Source of the DNA: Paenibacillus shirakamiensis
GTDB taxonomy: Bacteria; Bacillota; Bacilli; Paenibacillales; Paenibacillaceae
Assembly (NCBI RefSeq): GCF_017874255.1
Contig: NZ_JAGGLD010000001.1
Coordinates: 124,001-188,000, forward strand
Direction of reading: 5' to 3'
Length of the DNA: 64,000 bases
Under the pieces are notes generated by a model, which saw only the letters and a program-made list of their open reading frames with translations, was not told where the DNA came from and ran no database searches. Made by a program: the position numbers and the translations under genes. This document shows positions 1-8,925 of this stretch, piece by piece. The stretch's first letter is position 1; every line of letters begins with the position of its first letter.

Positions 1-184
1 CAAGCCGTAGATTATGCTCAATTAACAAATTTCGACTGACGGGGTCTCCTTCTGCCATACGGAGGAGATGTTTGGTTTCCTCTTCCTCGGTAAGAGGTTG
101 GGGGAATGCATTGTTTTTGACATACGATACGAGTAGTGTGAGCTGCTTAATGAACAGGGCAATTGCGGTAAATAATCCGGGCAA
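1..184 (-). CDS. sigK: RNA polymerase sporulation sigma factor sigma-K, N-terminal part (runs off the left edge)
   Basis: Reading the minus strand from a TTG at 184-182 gives 61 codons open to the window edge. The product begins MPGLFTAIALFIKQL and continues with SYVKNNAFPQPL, then RNLLIEHNLRL. These match my memory of the sigma-K pro-sequence and start of region 1.2/2. Sigma-K directs late mother-cell transcription during sporulation and is made as a membrane-associated precursor cleaved near its N-terminus; the hydrophobic first 18 residues fit that pro-peptide. TTG is chosen because GCAGGAGG lies 8 bases upstream; the GTG nearer the ribosome site has no spacing. The 3' end lies outside the window, so whether the gene is split by an element, as in B. 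subtilis, cannot be seen. Confidence 0.88.
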   Translation of the reverse strand, partial: MPGLFTAIALFIKQLTLLVSYVKNNAFPQPLTEEEETKHLLRMAEGDPVSRNLLIEHNLRL

Positions 185-232
185 TGGTGCCACCTCCTGC
201 AGAATGCATGCAACCTGGCTTTGCGGTCTGTT

Positions 233-260
233 CATTGTATGTAGGCCGTCGCCTAGAAGT
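233..260 (-). promoter_or_regulatory. Possible sigma-K/sigma-E promoter of sigK
   Basis: On the minus strand an AC at 260-259 is followed, 17 bases later, by CATACAATG at 241-233. This resembles the sigma-K pattern AC-N16/17-CATAnnnTA with one mismatch, and its -10 also fits sigma-E. It lies about 50 bases ahead of the sigK start. The call rests on consensus memory only. Confidence 0.45.
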
Positions 261-353
261 GCATGTACGCTGCAAAGTAACTTTGATGATTTAAATCCGT
301 TTTTTTATGACATCGAATGAAGACCCCGATCATTAAGATTAGAAGGAACATCT

Positions 354-383
354 AAAAAAAAGGCATCCTGTATGTACAGGACG
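354..383 (-). terminator. Rho-independent terminator downstream of CRISPR array 1
   Basis: On the minus strand TCCTGT and ACAGGA form a stem with a 4-base loop (366-381), followed by a run of eight T at 361-354. It lies about 170 bases past the leader-distal end of array 1 and would stop the leftward CRISPR transcript before sigK. Confidence 0.7.
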
Positions 384-488
384 ACTTGAGAAAAATAATT
401 GTACTGTAAAGCAGAATTTAAAGATTTCTAAGAGATCAAGGAATAATGTGGAGATCCAAGGTTAGTGAACTTAATAGAGACTATATCT

Positions 489-520
489 AATTGAAATCAG
501 ATATTTGCAAGGAGTGCGAT
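489..520 (-). repeat. Eroded CRISPR repeat beyond the end of array 1
   Basis: Aligned without gaps to the array repeat, 20 of 32 positions match, including an uninterrupted GGAGTGCGA near the end. It is 34 bases from the first recognised repeat at 555, exactly one spacer length. It reads as a decayed oldest repeat. A still weaker match (15 of 32) lies at 427-458. Confidence 0.45.
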
Positions 521-554
521 TGAGGACCTGTATATGCGGTTACATCATGAAAAA

Positions 555-2311
555 ATTTTTCTTCACGCACTCACATGGAATGCGACAGAGAGTACAGAGC
601 TAAACGGATTGATAACGGTATTTCAATCCACGCACTCACATGGAGTGCGACGGTCGGTACTATCAGGTACCCGCTGATATGCACTATATTTCAATCCACG
701 CACTCACATGGAGTGCGACACGGCGCTGATGCTCAATTTGTAAGAGTAGACGGAATTTCAATCCACGCACTCACATGGAGTGCGACGAGGATCCGGACAA
801 GACAAGCAGTGCGGAATTAGATATTTCAATCCACGCACTCACATGGAGTGCGACAATCTCATGGACAGATAACGCCGGAGTGTCGTCTATATTTCAATCC
901 ACGCACTCGCATGGAGTGCGACTTAGATCAGTAAATGGATAAGCCAATCCACCTATATTTCAATCCACGCACTCACATGGAGTGCGACGCAATTGCACCA
1001 CAACAATCAAGCGGAGCGAAGGTATTTCAATCCACGCACTCACATGGAGTGCGACAGTTGTTGCCCGGGGTATCTCGGACGACTCAGAAATTTCAATCCA
1101 CGCACTCACATGGAGTGCGACTCACTAAAGGATCTGAGATCATTGATTTTTGTAATTTCAATCCACGCACTCACATGGAGTGCGACCAGGTATTGCAGAG
1201 GGGGTTGGATAATGACCACGTTATTTCAATCCACGCACTCACATGGAGTGCGACTGTACCTTTTTTATCTGATTGGCAAGCGTCATGATTTCAATCCACG
1301 CACTCACATGGAGTGCGACTTTGACTCCGCCAAGCGTTTCAGTAACAGTAATATTTCAATCCACGCACTCACATGGAGTGCGACGGCATCTACCCATGTA
1401 AGAATAGGTAAAATAGAGATTTCAATCCACGCACTCACATGGAGTGCGACTTTAGCTCTCCAAGAGAGCGTCTTGTCATCCATAATTTCAATCCACGCAC
1501 TCACATGGAGTGCGACTCATTCATACTTACCTGACACCTCCGAATAGTTTATTTCAATCCACGCACTCACATGGAGTGCGACAAGGATCATTGGCTTTTG
1601 AAGTCCCTTTGACAGCAATTTCAATCCACGCACTCACATGGAGTGCGACACGGACGTTCCCGAGATACCTTTGAAATGTCTAGCAAATTTCAATCCACGC
1701 ACTCACATGGAGTGCGACAAAAATTGGTGACGCATCGGGACTAGATAGACGTATTTCAATCCACGCACTCACATGGAGTGCGACTGAAGTGTTTTTTGAA
1801 AACTGTGGTGACTTGACTATTTCAATCCACGCACTCACATGGAGTGCGACTAATGTACGGGTTTCCCGGATACGGTTTTTCAGATTTCAATCCACGCACT
1901 CACATGGAGTGCGACGTATATATTACGAAATCTGCTTCCGCTTCTGTTTTTATTTCAATCCACGCACTCACATGGAGTGCGACTTCCTTTTTCGTTGTTG
2001 CCATTTACGATTTTTATATTTCAATCCACGCACTCACATGGAGTGCGACTTCCTTTTTCGTTGTTGCCATTTACGATTTTTATATTTCAATCCACGCACT
2101 CACATGGAGTGCGACAGCTGCAAGATCAATAACAGTATCCTTATACTTTGATTTCAATCCACGCACTCACATGGAGTGCGACCCAGACGATTATTACAAA
2201 GTCACTCACTACACAATTTCAATCCACGCACTCACATGGAGTGCGACAAACAAACCACATGGAGGTGCTTCACTTGGGAATTTCAATCCACGCACTCACA
2301 TGGAGTGCGAC
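555..2311 (-). CRISPR. CRISPR array 1: 27 repeats, 26 spacers, type I-C-like repeat
   Basis: A 32-bp repeat recurs about every 66 bp, starting at 555, 620, 688, 755 and so on to 2280. On the plus strand it reads ATTTCAATCC...GGAGTGCGAC, so the crRNA sense strand is minus, beginning GTCGCACTCC and ending GGATTGAAAT. GCACTC and GAGTGC form the hairpin stem. The form is that of subtype I-C repeats cut by Cas5d. Spacers are 32-37 bases. The left-most repeat (555-586) is degenerate, marking the old end; the leader is on the right. The repeat at 891-922 has one substitution (CTCGCATGG). The spacers at 1984-2017 and 2050-2083 are identical. Open frames through the array are artefacts. Confidence 0.98.
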
Positions 2312-2493
2312 AGCAAAATTACACACAAATGATCTATTAACTAGATGAATTGGGTATGACTTCAGTATATTTTCCTGATTAATAGTATAAATCAATCCTT
2401 GACTTCACAGCAAGCAGCCTAATTAATTCATAATTCGACAAAAACTGAGGTGCGAATCGCCTAGTGTTTTTATGTGAGCTTGGGGTTCGCACC
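2312..2493 (-). promoter_or_regulatory. Leader of CRISPR array 1
   Basis: This AT-rich sequence abuts the newest repeat of array 1. At 2449-2493 it has a palindrome with arms GGTGCGAA and TTCGCACC, and next to it the minus-strand motif TTTGTCGAA. The same palindrome and motif occur, inverted, at 10207-10251, at almost the same distance from array 2 (137 versus 136 bases from palindrome edge to first repeat). It should carry the leftward array promoter and the spacer integration signals. Confidence 0.75.
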
Positions 2494-2658
2494 ACATTAT
2501 ATTGTTGTTTGAATCTATCTTCTTTTGCTTACGCTTTTTTAATTTCTTGCTTTGTTAAAGGTTTGCTAGTCAGAAATGTCGAATATTAAAATTAAAGGGG
2601 AATTTTAGGTTATATAATATAATTCAACCTATGTAAAATTTTGTGAGGAGGGGAAGCG
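2494..2658 (+). promoter_or_regulatory. Upstream region of the cmr operon
   Basis: No gene is seen. A TATAAT-like element lies near 2615, with no clear -35 box, and GAGGAGGGG at 2643-2651 is the ribosome binding site for the first operon gene. The operon promoter is probably here, between it and the divergent array leader. Confidence 0.45.
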
Positions 2659-3564
2659 ATGAGTTCTAATAATGAAAAAAGCGCAATGGAACTGATTTCT
2701 AGTAATTATCAGAAGTTGAACAAAATGATGTCTGAGGAAATTGATATGGCTTCTTCACATGATGGAGTATCTGGCAGTAATCGTGAAGTCATGTGGATGA
2801 ATTTTTTTCGTAATATTATTCCTCTTAAGTACTCGTTAGCTCAAGGGGTCATTATTATAGATTCGGAGAATCGTCGCTCAAGTGAAGTGGATATCGCCGT
2901 ATACGATGAACAATACACGCCGTATGTTTTTCAATATAATACCCTCAAATTCATTCCTATAGAAGCAGTAGCTATTGTGATTGAATGTAAAAGCAAAAAA
3001 TTAAATATTGATGATCTAGAACTATGGGCTAACAGTATTAAGAAACTACAACCTGTGCCATCGGGATTAGCTAGAATTTTTAGTGGCTTTGTAACGGGGG
3101 ATACCAATACAATGCAGCCAAGGACACGGCCGATTCGCATTTTAGCTAGTAACTTTCAAAGGGTAAATAATAGTACTCTAAGTAAAACTGTTAAGGGACT
3201 TGAAAAGTCTTTCGATTTTATTCTATTAAAGCAATTAGAATCTTCTACTACCGATGGCGGACAAGAGTATAAGTTAAAAGTTCCCTTTGAAGATAACACT
3301 CTGGGTTGGTGGGGAAGGCAACTAAATGGGATAGGAGAAGCAGAGGAAATAGGTAAAGGTGGTCACGTCATAGAAGCACTCAAGCAACCACTAAGCGATT
3401 TGCGCATTCCTAATAATGATTTGTTAAGTCTGAACTTTCAACTGAATCAACTATTGATGCTAATTAACAATCCTATGTTGTTCCCTCACTTTGCTTATGC
3501 TCGAACTTTTGCTAAGCTCACAGCTAATAGTACAGAAGTTCCAGAAGGGAGCATCTTGTCTTGA
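2659..3564 (+). CDS. DUF6602-like PD-(D/E)XK nuclease, first gene of the cmr operon
   Basis: A 301-residue protein resembling the DUF6602 family, which belongs to the restriction-endonuclease-like fold. The visible signature is a helix with REVMWMNFFR (residues 42-51), then SSEVDIAVYD with D78, then AIVIECKSKK with E109 and K111. Together these give an E...D...ExK active site. No CARF, HTH or transmembrane segment is evident; the C-terminal 180 residues are not recognised. The start has a strong GAGGAGG site. The stop overlaps the TTG start of cmr1 by four bases (TTGA), so it is translated with the Cmr complex. Function is inferred: a DNA or RNA nuclease acting with, or instead of, the nuclease domain missing from Cas10. 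A regulatory, non-catalytic role is possible. Confidence 0.72.
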   Translation: MSSNNEKSAMELISSNYQKLNKMMSEEIDMASSHDGVSGSNREVMWMNFFRNIIPLKYSLAQGVIIIDSENRRSSEVDIAVYDEQYTPYVFQYNTLKFIPIEAVAIVIECKSKKLNIDDLELWANSIKKLQPVPSGLARIFSGFVTGDTNTMQPRTRPIRILASNFQRVNNSTLSKTVKGLEKSFDFILLKQLESSTTDGGQEYKLKVPFEDNTLGWWGRQLNGIGEAEEIGKGGHVIEALKQPLSDLRIPNNDLLSLNFQLNQLLMLINNPMLFPHFAYARTFAKLTANSTEVPEGSILS

Positions 3565-4934
3565 GACAAAGCCCGGGAACTCCACATACCGCAAAAATTA
3601 ATACCTCTAGATCTTCATTAGAGAGTTCTACATCATGTAAGGCAAATTACGAGATTACACTTGTTACACCCATGTATGGTGGGGGATATATTGCTGGGAG
3701 AATTGACACCGATCATATTATTCGTGAGAGCTCTATTCGAGGGCAGTTACGTTTCTGGTGGAGAGCCACTCGCGGAGCAAAATATACAAATGTCTTTGAT
3801 CTTCGGAAGCATGAGATTGAGATTTTTGGTGACACAACCCTTCCCAGTAACATTAGAGTAACCGTCATACTTAAAAATGATAAAGAACATTCCTCTAAAC
3901 ATAACACAATGATATTTCCTAAATATGCTTTGTTTTTTGGTAATGAATCGAACAAATCAGAAGCCTTAAAAACATGCGGTATTACCTTTTTTCTAACTAT
4001 TAATTATAAAAATTCCGAACTTAAACCAGAGGTGGAGGCAGCACTATGGGCTTGGATTAATTTCGGAGGACTGGGTTCCAGAACACGAAGAGGTTGTGGG
4101 AGTCTGTACTCCCCTCAATTCTCTCCAAAGAGGGAGGATATTCATAATGGTCAGTTCATGTCTTGGTTCGAACATGAACTTAGCATGCGAGACATTTCTG
4201 AATTACAGCCAGGTACCTATAGGGAGTGGCCAACCTTATCCCGAAAGATGAAAGTGCGAACGCATTCTTCTAGTGTGAATAAGAACTGGCATGAAGTCAT
4301 TGAAGCTTACAAGTTATTTCGCGGTCGTGCGAACAAGAATAATTTGAAAAGAAGCTTTTGGCCTGAGGCAGATTCTATTCGGGCCTTAACTGATACATCC
4401 CATCCTAAACATAAAATACCTTTTCCTGAGGAAAAGGAGAAATTAATCGCTTTTCCACGTGCCGAGTTTGGTCTTCCTATCATTTTTAAATTTCGAAAGA
4501 ATGACGCTGATGTTAAGAACGGGATAGAACAAGACCCTAAAGACACTGAGCTTTTGCCTGTGGATAGAGAACGTCTCACTTCACCCGTTATTTTGAAGCC
4601 TTTAGCCTATAGTAAGACGGGAGCCATTGGGGTTATTGCTGTATTGAATCATCCTCCTCTAGAAGAGGTTGAACTGAAACAGAAGGGTCAGAGGTTGAAG
4701 GAGCTTAAAGAGGGACAATACAATTCTGGGCAGACCCTGAAACATAATGGTGAGGGGTTGTTGAAGAAACTTAAAGTGAAACACCGCGTTGTGTACAAGC
4801 AAAATCCGCTCTGGAAACATGGTCACACTTTTTATAACTCTGCCATAGAGGCATTTTTAGATAGCTGGGAGGTTAGAAAATTTTGTCAGTCAACGAACTT
4901 CGAACAGGACAAGAAGCACTACAAAGGGAAGTAA
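3561..4934 (+). CDS. cmr1: Type III-B CRISPR RAMP protein Cmr1
   Basis: A 457-residue RAMP-family protein of the Cmr interference complex, which binds crRNA and cuts matching RNA. In known structures Cmr1 caps the 3' end of the crRNA. Family motifs are clear: SIRGQLRFWWRATRG (about residues 59-73) and the glycine-rich GLGSRTRRGCGSL (about 172-184). Translation starts at TTG 3561, overlapping the previous stop; AGAAGGGAG lies upstream at good spacing. The 3' end overlaps the longest cas10 frame by 52 bases. Confidence 0.93.
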   Translation: MRQSPGTPHTAKINTSRSSLESSTSCKANYEITLVTPMYGGGYIAGRIDTDHIIRESSIRGQLRFWWRATRGAKYTNVFDLRKHEIEIFGDTTLPSNIRVTVILKNDKEHSSKHNTMIFPKYALFFGNESNKSEALKTCGITFFLTINYKNSELKPEVEAALWAWINFGGLGSRTRRGCGSLYSPQFSPKREDIHNGQFMSWFEHELSMRDISELQPGTYREWPTLSRKMKVRTHSSSVNKNWHEVIEAYKLFRGRANKNNLKRSFWPEADSIRALTDTSHPKHKIPFPEEKEKLIAFPRAEFGLPIIFKFRKNDADVKNGIEQDPKDTELLPVDRERLTSPVILKPLAYSKTGAIGVIAVLNHPPLEEVELKQKGQRLKELKEGQYNSGQTLKHNGEGLLKKLKVKHRVVYKQNPLWKHGHTFYNSAIEAFLDSWEVRKFCQSTNFEQDKKHYKGK

Positions 4935-6763
4935 TTGAATACCTAATGCTGTTCTCTATCGGTCCTGTACAAGAATTTATTAATCAAGCGCGGAGGACGA
5001 GAGATCTATGGTTTGGTTCATTTCTACTCTCTGAGATGAGTCGTGCTGGTGCTAGCGAATTTGTTCGTCTTGGCGGCAGATTAATCTATCCTGCACTGGT
5101 TAAGGAAGAACATGCGACTACAGAAGGATATCGCTCTAATGCGCCTAATAAGATTCTCGGCCGTATTCACAGCGATCATCCTGAAGCAATAGCGAAGCAG
5201 ATCCGCTATGTAATTACAGGAATCTGGAAAAGATATGCTCGTGCGGCAATGGAGCTTGTCGAGCCATACGTGAACATCGGTACTTGGAACAGACAGGTTA
5301 GCGATTTAGTAGAATTTTATGCGACTTGGGCAGATCTGGACAAAATTGAATCATCGGGGCGTTACAAGACTGCCATACATACTTCAGAGCATGTTACACC
5401 CTACAGTTATGCCTTACATCACGTGGAATCGTTAATGGCAGCAAGAAAATTACTCCGAGATTTCAAACCGAACGTGCCTGGCATGCTCTATGGCGAGAAG
5501 AAATCTTCCCTAGATGGAGGACGGGAATCGGTATGGAGACGACCTGAAGATAAGAGGGAGAAGCTTCCTGCACTTGGCATCCACATCCATGAAGAATTAG
5601 ATGCGATATCTGTTATCAAGCGCCTGTCTTTACGTCTTGTTCCTGAGCAGCAGGCATTCAAGTCGGTGTGTGAGACTGCTTTTTTACCTTACGAGCACGA
5701 AATCCGACACAATCCTAATCTTCAACAAGCGGTTAAGGCCTATCTGGATCAAGTTAGCGAGGTAACTCAAGCTGAGACTCCTGTAGATGCGCGGCTTTTT
5801 TATCCACGCCGTGTAGAAGATTATCTAGCTGAGAGGTTTGAACTTACCGAAGATACTAACATAATTGTAAAGCAAAAAATTCTGGAACGTCTTGAACTAC
5901 TATATACAGGCAAATTCAGTCAAGATGAGAAATATGGACGTGCGTTAGGCAGACCTTCACCTTACTATGCTTTTCTGGTTGCCGATGGTGACCATATGGG
6001 ACGGCAATTACGTAAAATCAGAGAGACGGAACAGCATATTCAATTCTCGGAAGCGCTGTCCAACTTTGCTAACAAGGCGGCTTCGATTATGGAACAACAT
6101 CAAGGAAGACTGGTATATGGTGGAGGGGATGATGTTATGGCCTACTTACCTGTGCACCGTTGCCTTGATGCTGCCGAGGAGTTGAGAATTTGTTTCTCCA
6201 CATGTATGCAAGGGAACACCCCTTCTAGGCAACCTTCAACTCTTTCCATAGGTATCGTAATAGCACATATGTTAGAACCTTTGGAGGAAGTACGCAGGAT
6301 GGCAAGCGCTTCAGAGAAATTAGCCAAAGAAACTAGAGATACACTGGCTATTCATTTCTACAAACGAAGCGGAGGAGATCACATGAGGGTGGCATTTCCA
6401 TTCTCATCTGATCCGGTTGGAATGATGAAAAAAATGAAAGGCTGGAAAGAAAAAAACTTTTTCTCAGCTCAGTTCGCTTACGAACTCCGAGAACTATATC
6501 GCACATATATGCGTATGATTCAGCACTCGGCGTGGTCGCAAGATCCGTCTAGCTTGGGAGATTTGCTTCTCATGGAAATAGAGCGACTCATATATAAAAA
6601 GAAGCCAGAGTGTATAAGTACCGAAGAGTTGACTAATTGGTTCATAGCGGAGTGGAAACCATGGATACATCTTCAGCATGAACCGCTTAAGTCTTTGCAA
6701 CGTATCGCTGAACAATGTATTGTCATGATGCAGATGAAGGAGGTTGAATGTAGCTATGATTAA
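4883..6763 (+). CDS. cas10: Type III-B Cas10 (Cmr2), HD-less, with intact GGDD cyclase motif
   Basis: The large subunit of the Cmr complex. In active type III systems its Palm domain makes cyclic oligoadenylate when target RNA binds. The motif LFSIGPVQEFI followed by RRTRDLWFGSFLLS sits almost at the N-terminus (from about residue 23), so the roughly 200-residue HD nuclease domain that often precedes it is absent. Palm motifs are present: ADGDHMG with D368 and D370, and GGGDD ending at D416-D417. At 626 residues it is short for Cmr2. The start is uncertain: TTG 4883 has GGGAGG upstream and overlaps cmr1 by 52 bases; ATG 4946 would remove the overlap but has a weaker site. The end overlaps cmr3 by eight bases. 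Confidence 0.93.
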   Translation: MSVNELRTGQEALQREVIEYLMLFSIGPVQEFINQARRTRDLWFGSFLLSEMSRAGASEFVRLGGRLIYPALVKEEHATTEGYRSNAPNKILGRIHSDHPEAIAKQIRYVITGIWKRYARAAMELVEPYVNIGTWNRQVSDLVEFYATWADLDKIESSGRYKTAIHTSEHVTPYSYALHHVESLMAARKLLRDFKPNVPGMLYGEKKSSLDGGRESVWRRPEDKREKLPALGIHIHEELDAISVIKRLSLRLVPEQQAFKSVCETAFLPYEHEIRHNPNLQQAVKAYLDQVSEVTQAETPVDARLFYPRRVEDYLAERFELTEDTNIIVKQKILERLELLYTGKFSQDEKYGRALGRPSPYYAFLVADGDHMGRQLRKIRETEQHIQFSEALSNFANKAASIMEQHQGRLVYGGGDDVMAYLPVHRCLDAAEELRICFSTCMQGNTPSRQPSTLSIGIVIAHMLEPLEEVRRMASASEKLAKETRDTLAIHFYKRSGGDHMRVAFPFSSDPVGMMKKMKGWKEKNFFSAQFAYELRELYRTYMRMIQHSAWSQDPSSLGDLLLMEIERLIYKKKPECISTEELTNWFIAEWKPWIHLQHEPLKSLQRIAEQCIVMMQMKEVECSYD

Positions 6764-7994
6764 ATGGTTGCAAGCTACTCCATTAGATCCGCTGATGATT
6801 CGTGATGGGAGGCCATTTAACAGAACACCTGGCATTCGGGCGTATACGCTAAATGATGTAACTCCGAGTGTAATGGCAGGTACCATAAGGACGATGTTAG
6901 CTAAGAGAAGACAACACGAGCTAGGGCAGGCTTCGCCATTATCTTATTTCTCCAAATTAATCATTAGAGGACCCCTCCACCGCTGGAGAGGGAATTTGTA
7001 TTTTCCTATGCCACAAGATGCTGAATTTTTTGAAGATGAGGATCAAGTTAGGTTGCAATGTATTGTTCCCATACGTCCGGAGAGGTTGGAAGAAGACGGA
7101 TTAGGATTCTACGGTGTTGGGACGGAAGGACGCTTGCATGACAAATTATGGCCTCCTCTAGGATCGGGTACGCGAAAGAAGGTACAGAAATGGCCAGCCT
7201 ATGTATCTGCTCAGTGGCTACAGGACTGGCTTACTGAATCTTTGGATACGACTACTGGCGCCGCCCAGATGACAGCTTGGTTACAAGGTTCTTCAAGTGA
7301 TACAAGTCCGTTATTCCTAAATGCATTCCCCCATCAAGAACGTACACACATTGAAATAGATCTTGAGCGAGGGATCGCTAAGGATAAGCATTTATATTCA
7401 ACAGAGTCTATCGTATATCCAGACGATCTGGTGCTTGAGACCGCAGTTCATTTATCAAATGAGGATCAGGGTTGGACTGGAAATTTATCCGACATACACA
7501 CCATGGGCGGAGAACGAAGATTGGTGCATTTTCATGATGCCCCCGAGGCATCCTCTTCTTGGGCATGTCCTTCAGCAATCATCACAGCTATGAACGACGC
7601 AAAGTATGTACGGATGATGTTAGTCACCCCTGCTTTTTTTGAAAAAGGGTGGCAGCCCGGATGGTTGAGCGAACAATTAGAATCTCCGTTGTTCCAAGGA
7701 ACAAACGTTAAGTTGCGTCTAGTATGGGCCTGCATCTCGCGCTGGCAACCGATATCAGGATGGAGTCACTCCACCAAGATTGAAGAAGGTAGAGAAAAAG
7801 CAGTTCGCAGGTTGGTACCTGCAGGAAGTGTGTATTTCTTTGAAGTTATAGAAGGAAATGCAGCACAATTAGCCGAGCATGCATGGTTACACTCGGTGTC
7901 CGATGCCAATCGGCGTAAAAGTGCATTCGACCACGAAGATGGTGCTGGATTAGCCGTGTGGGGCACTTGGAATCCAGATCAAACGAAAGAATGA
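6756..7994 (+). CDS. cmr3: Type III-B CRISPR protein Cmr3
   Basis: A 412-residue Cas5-group RAMP protein that in Cmr complexes holds the 5' handle of the crRNA beside Cas10. The N-terminal LDPLMIRDGRPF is the characteristic family motif; the glycine-rich MGGERRLVHF (middle) is also typical. ATG 6756 is chosen because AAGGAGG (6737-6743) is about 12 bases upstream; the earlier TTG at 6744 directly touches that site. It overlaps the end of cas10 by eight bases. A 16-base gap separates it from cmr4. Confidence 0.9.
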   Translation: MIKWLQATPLDPLMIRDGRPFNRTPGIRAYTLNDVTPSVMAGTIRTMLAKRRQHELGQASPLSYFSKLIIRGPLHRWRGNLYFPMPQDAEFFEDEDQVRLQCIVPIRPERLEEDGLGFYGVGTEGRLHDKLWPPLGSGTRKKVQKWPAYVSAQWLQDWLTESLDTTTGAAQMTAWLQGSSSDTSPLFLNAFPHQERTHIEIDLERGIAKDKHLYSTESIVYPDDLVLETAVHLSNEDQGWTGNLSDIHTMGGERRLVHFHDAPEASSSWACPSAIITAMNDAKYVRMMLVTPAFFEKGWQPGWLSEQLESPLFQGTNVKLRLVWACISRWQPISGWSHSTKIEEGREKAVRRLVPAGSVYFFEVIEGNAAQLAEHAWLHSVSDANRRKSAFDHEDGAGLAVWGTWNPDQTKE

Positions 7995-8010
7995 TGGAGG
8001 GGCAAATTTC

Positions 8011-8925
8011 ATGGAACAAGTTCAGAGATCACAAGTAAGTCGATGGCTGTGGATGCACTGTCTGTCACCACTACATATAGGTTCGGGAGAAGGTTTGGGT
8101 AATATAGATATGCCTATTCAACGTGAGAAAGTAACGGAGTGGCCGTTCATTCCGGGCAGTAGTCTTAAGGGAGCTCAGCGTGGATATTACCGTTCTGCAC
8201 AATGGTTAGATGCAGCATTTGGACAACAGGGGGAGGTTGAGGGAAATGCAGGCGCTCTGGTATTTACGGATGGCCGTCTGCTCGCCTTCCCCGTGGCCAG
8301 TCGTTTCGGAATATTTGCTTATGTGACATGCCCGTTAGTATTAAAAAGGTTTCAGCGTGATGCAGTGGCATCAGGTCTTCCCATGACGCTCCCTGATATG
8401 ACTAGATTCGAGCAAGAAGCAACGGTACAACCCCAGTTAGCATGGGTTAGCGATACAGGCTTGTTACATCCTAATGTAGGAAGAGATGCGGATAATCTGT
8501 TTTTAGATGAATTTACGGGTAACGGAATACGAGCACAGAGTCTAGCTGACTGGGCTCAAATGATGGGCCAACAATTATTTGAAGATAAACCTTCGCAGGA
8601 GTTATGGCAGAAGCGTGTTGTCCTCGTGAGTGATGAGACATTTCAATATTTCGCGGCGATGTGCTGCGAAGTGGTGCCAAGAATTCGTATGAACGAAGAT
8701 ACCAAAACCGTCCAACATGGTGCATTATGGTACGAAGAATATGTCCCCACTGAGGCAGTGTTCTATGCACTAATTTGGTGCGATCGTGTAGGAGGAAGTT
8801 CCAGCACGATCGGAAGAGATCAATTTCTAGATCAACTTGAGCGTGAAACGGTGCTACATATGGGCGGGAATATTACCCTTGGCAAGGGTAGAATACGTTG
8901 CCGGATCACAGGAGGACGGTCATGA
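8011..8925 (+). CDS. cmr4: Type III-B CRISPR protein Cmr4 (backbone, target-RNA cleavage)
   Basis: A 304-residue Cas7-group RAMP protein. Several copies form the Cmr backbone, and each cuts target RNA at six-base steps. The N-terminus shows PLHIGSGEGLG, then DMPIQRE, then FIPGSSLKGAQRG, the standard Cmr4 signature. D33 in NIDMPIQ is probably the catalytic aspartate by alignment with the conserved Asp near residue 26 of characterised Cmr4 proteins (inferred). The end is glycine-rich (GGNITLGKGRIRC). GGAGGGG lies upstream, and the ATGA overlap with cmr5 indicates translational coupling. RNA cleavage by the complex should therefore be intact. Confidence 0.94.
   Translation: MEQVQRSQVSRWLWMHCLSPLHIGSGEGLGNIDMPIQREKVTEWPFIPGSSLKGAQRGYYRSAQWLDAAFGQQGEVEGNAGALVFTDGRLLAFPVASRFGIFAYVTCPLVLKRFQRDAVASGLPMTLPDMTRFEQEATVQPQLAWVSDTGLLHPNVGRDADNLFLDEFTGNGIRAQSLADWAQMMGQQLFEDKPSQELWQKRVVLVSDETFQYFAAMCCEVVPRIRMNEDTKTVQHGALWYEEYVPTEAVFYALIWCDRVGGSSSTIGRDQFLDQLERETVLHMGGNITLGKGRIRCRITGGRS

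Larger units (their letters stand above)
185..554. other. Gene-free stretch between sigK and CRISPR array 1
   Basis: I see no convincing gene here. It holds the sigK promoter region, a minus-strand terminator at 354-383, and possible eroded CRISPR repeats toward its right end. Short open frames on the plus strand have no ribosome binding site or recognisable product. Confidence 0.6.

Noticed and set aside
22-320. Frames at 22-213 (minus) and 72-320 (plus)
   Set aside because: The minus-strand frame beginning at 184 encodes clear sigma-K; the other two are shadows of it.
575-2348. Several open frames of 60-180 codons through array 1, and 10629-11108 through array 2
   Set aside because: They only translate the CRISPR repeats; the repeated peptide phrases come from the 66-bp period.
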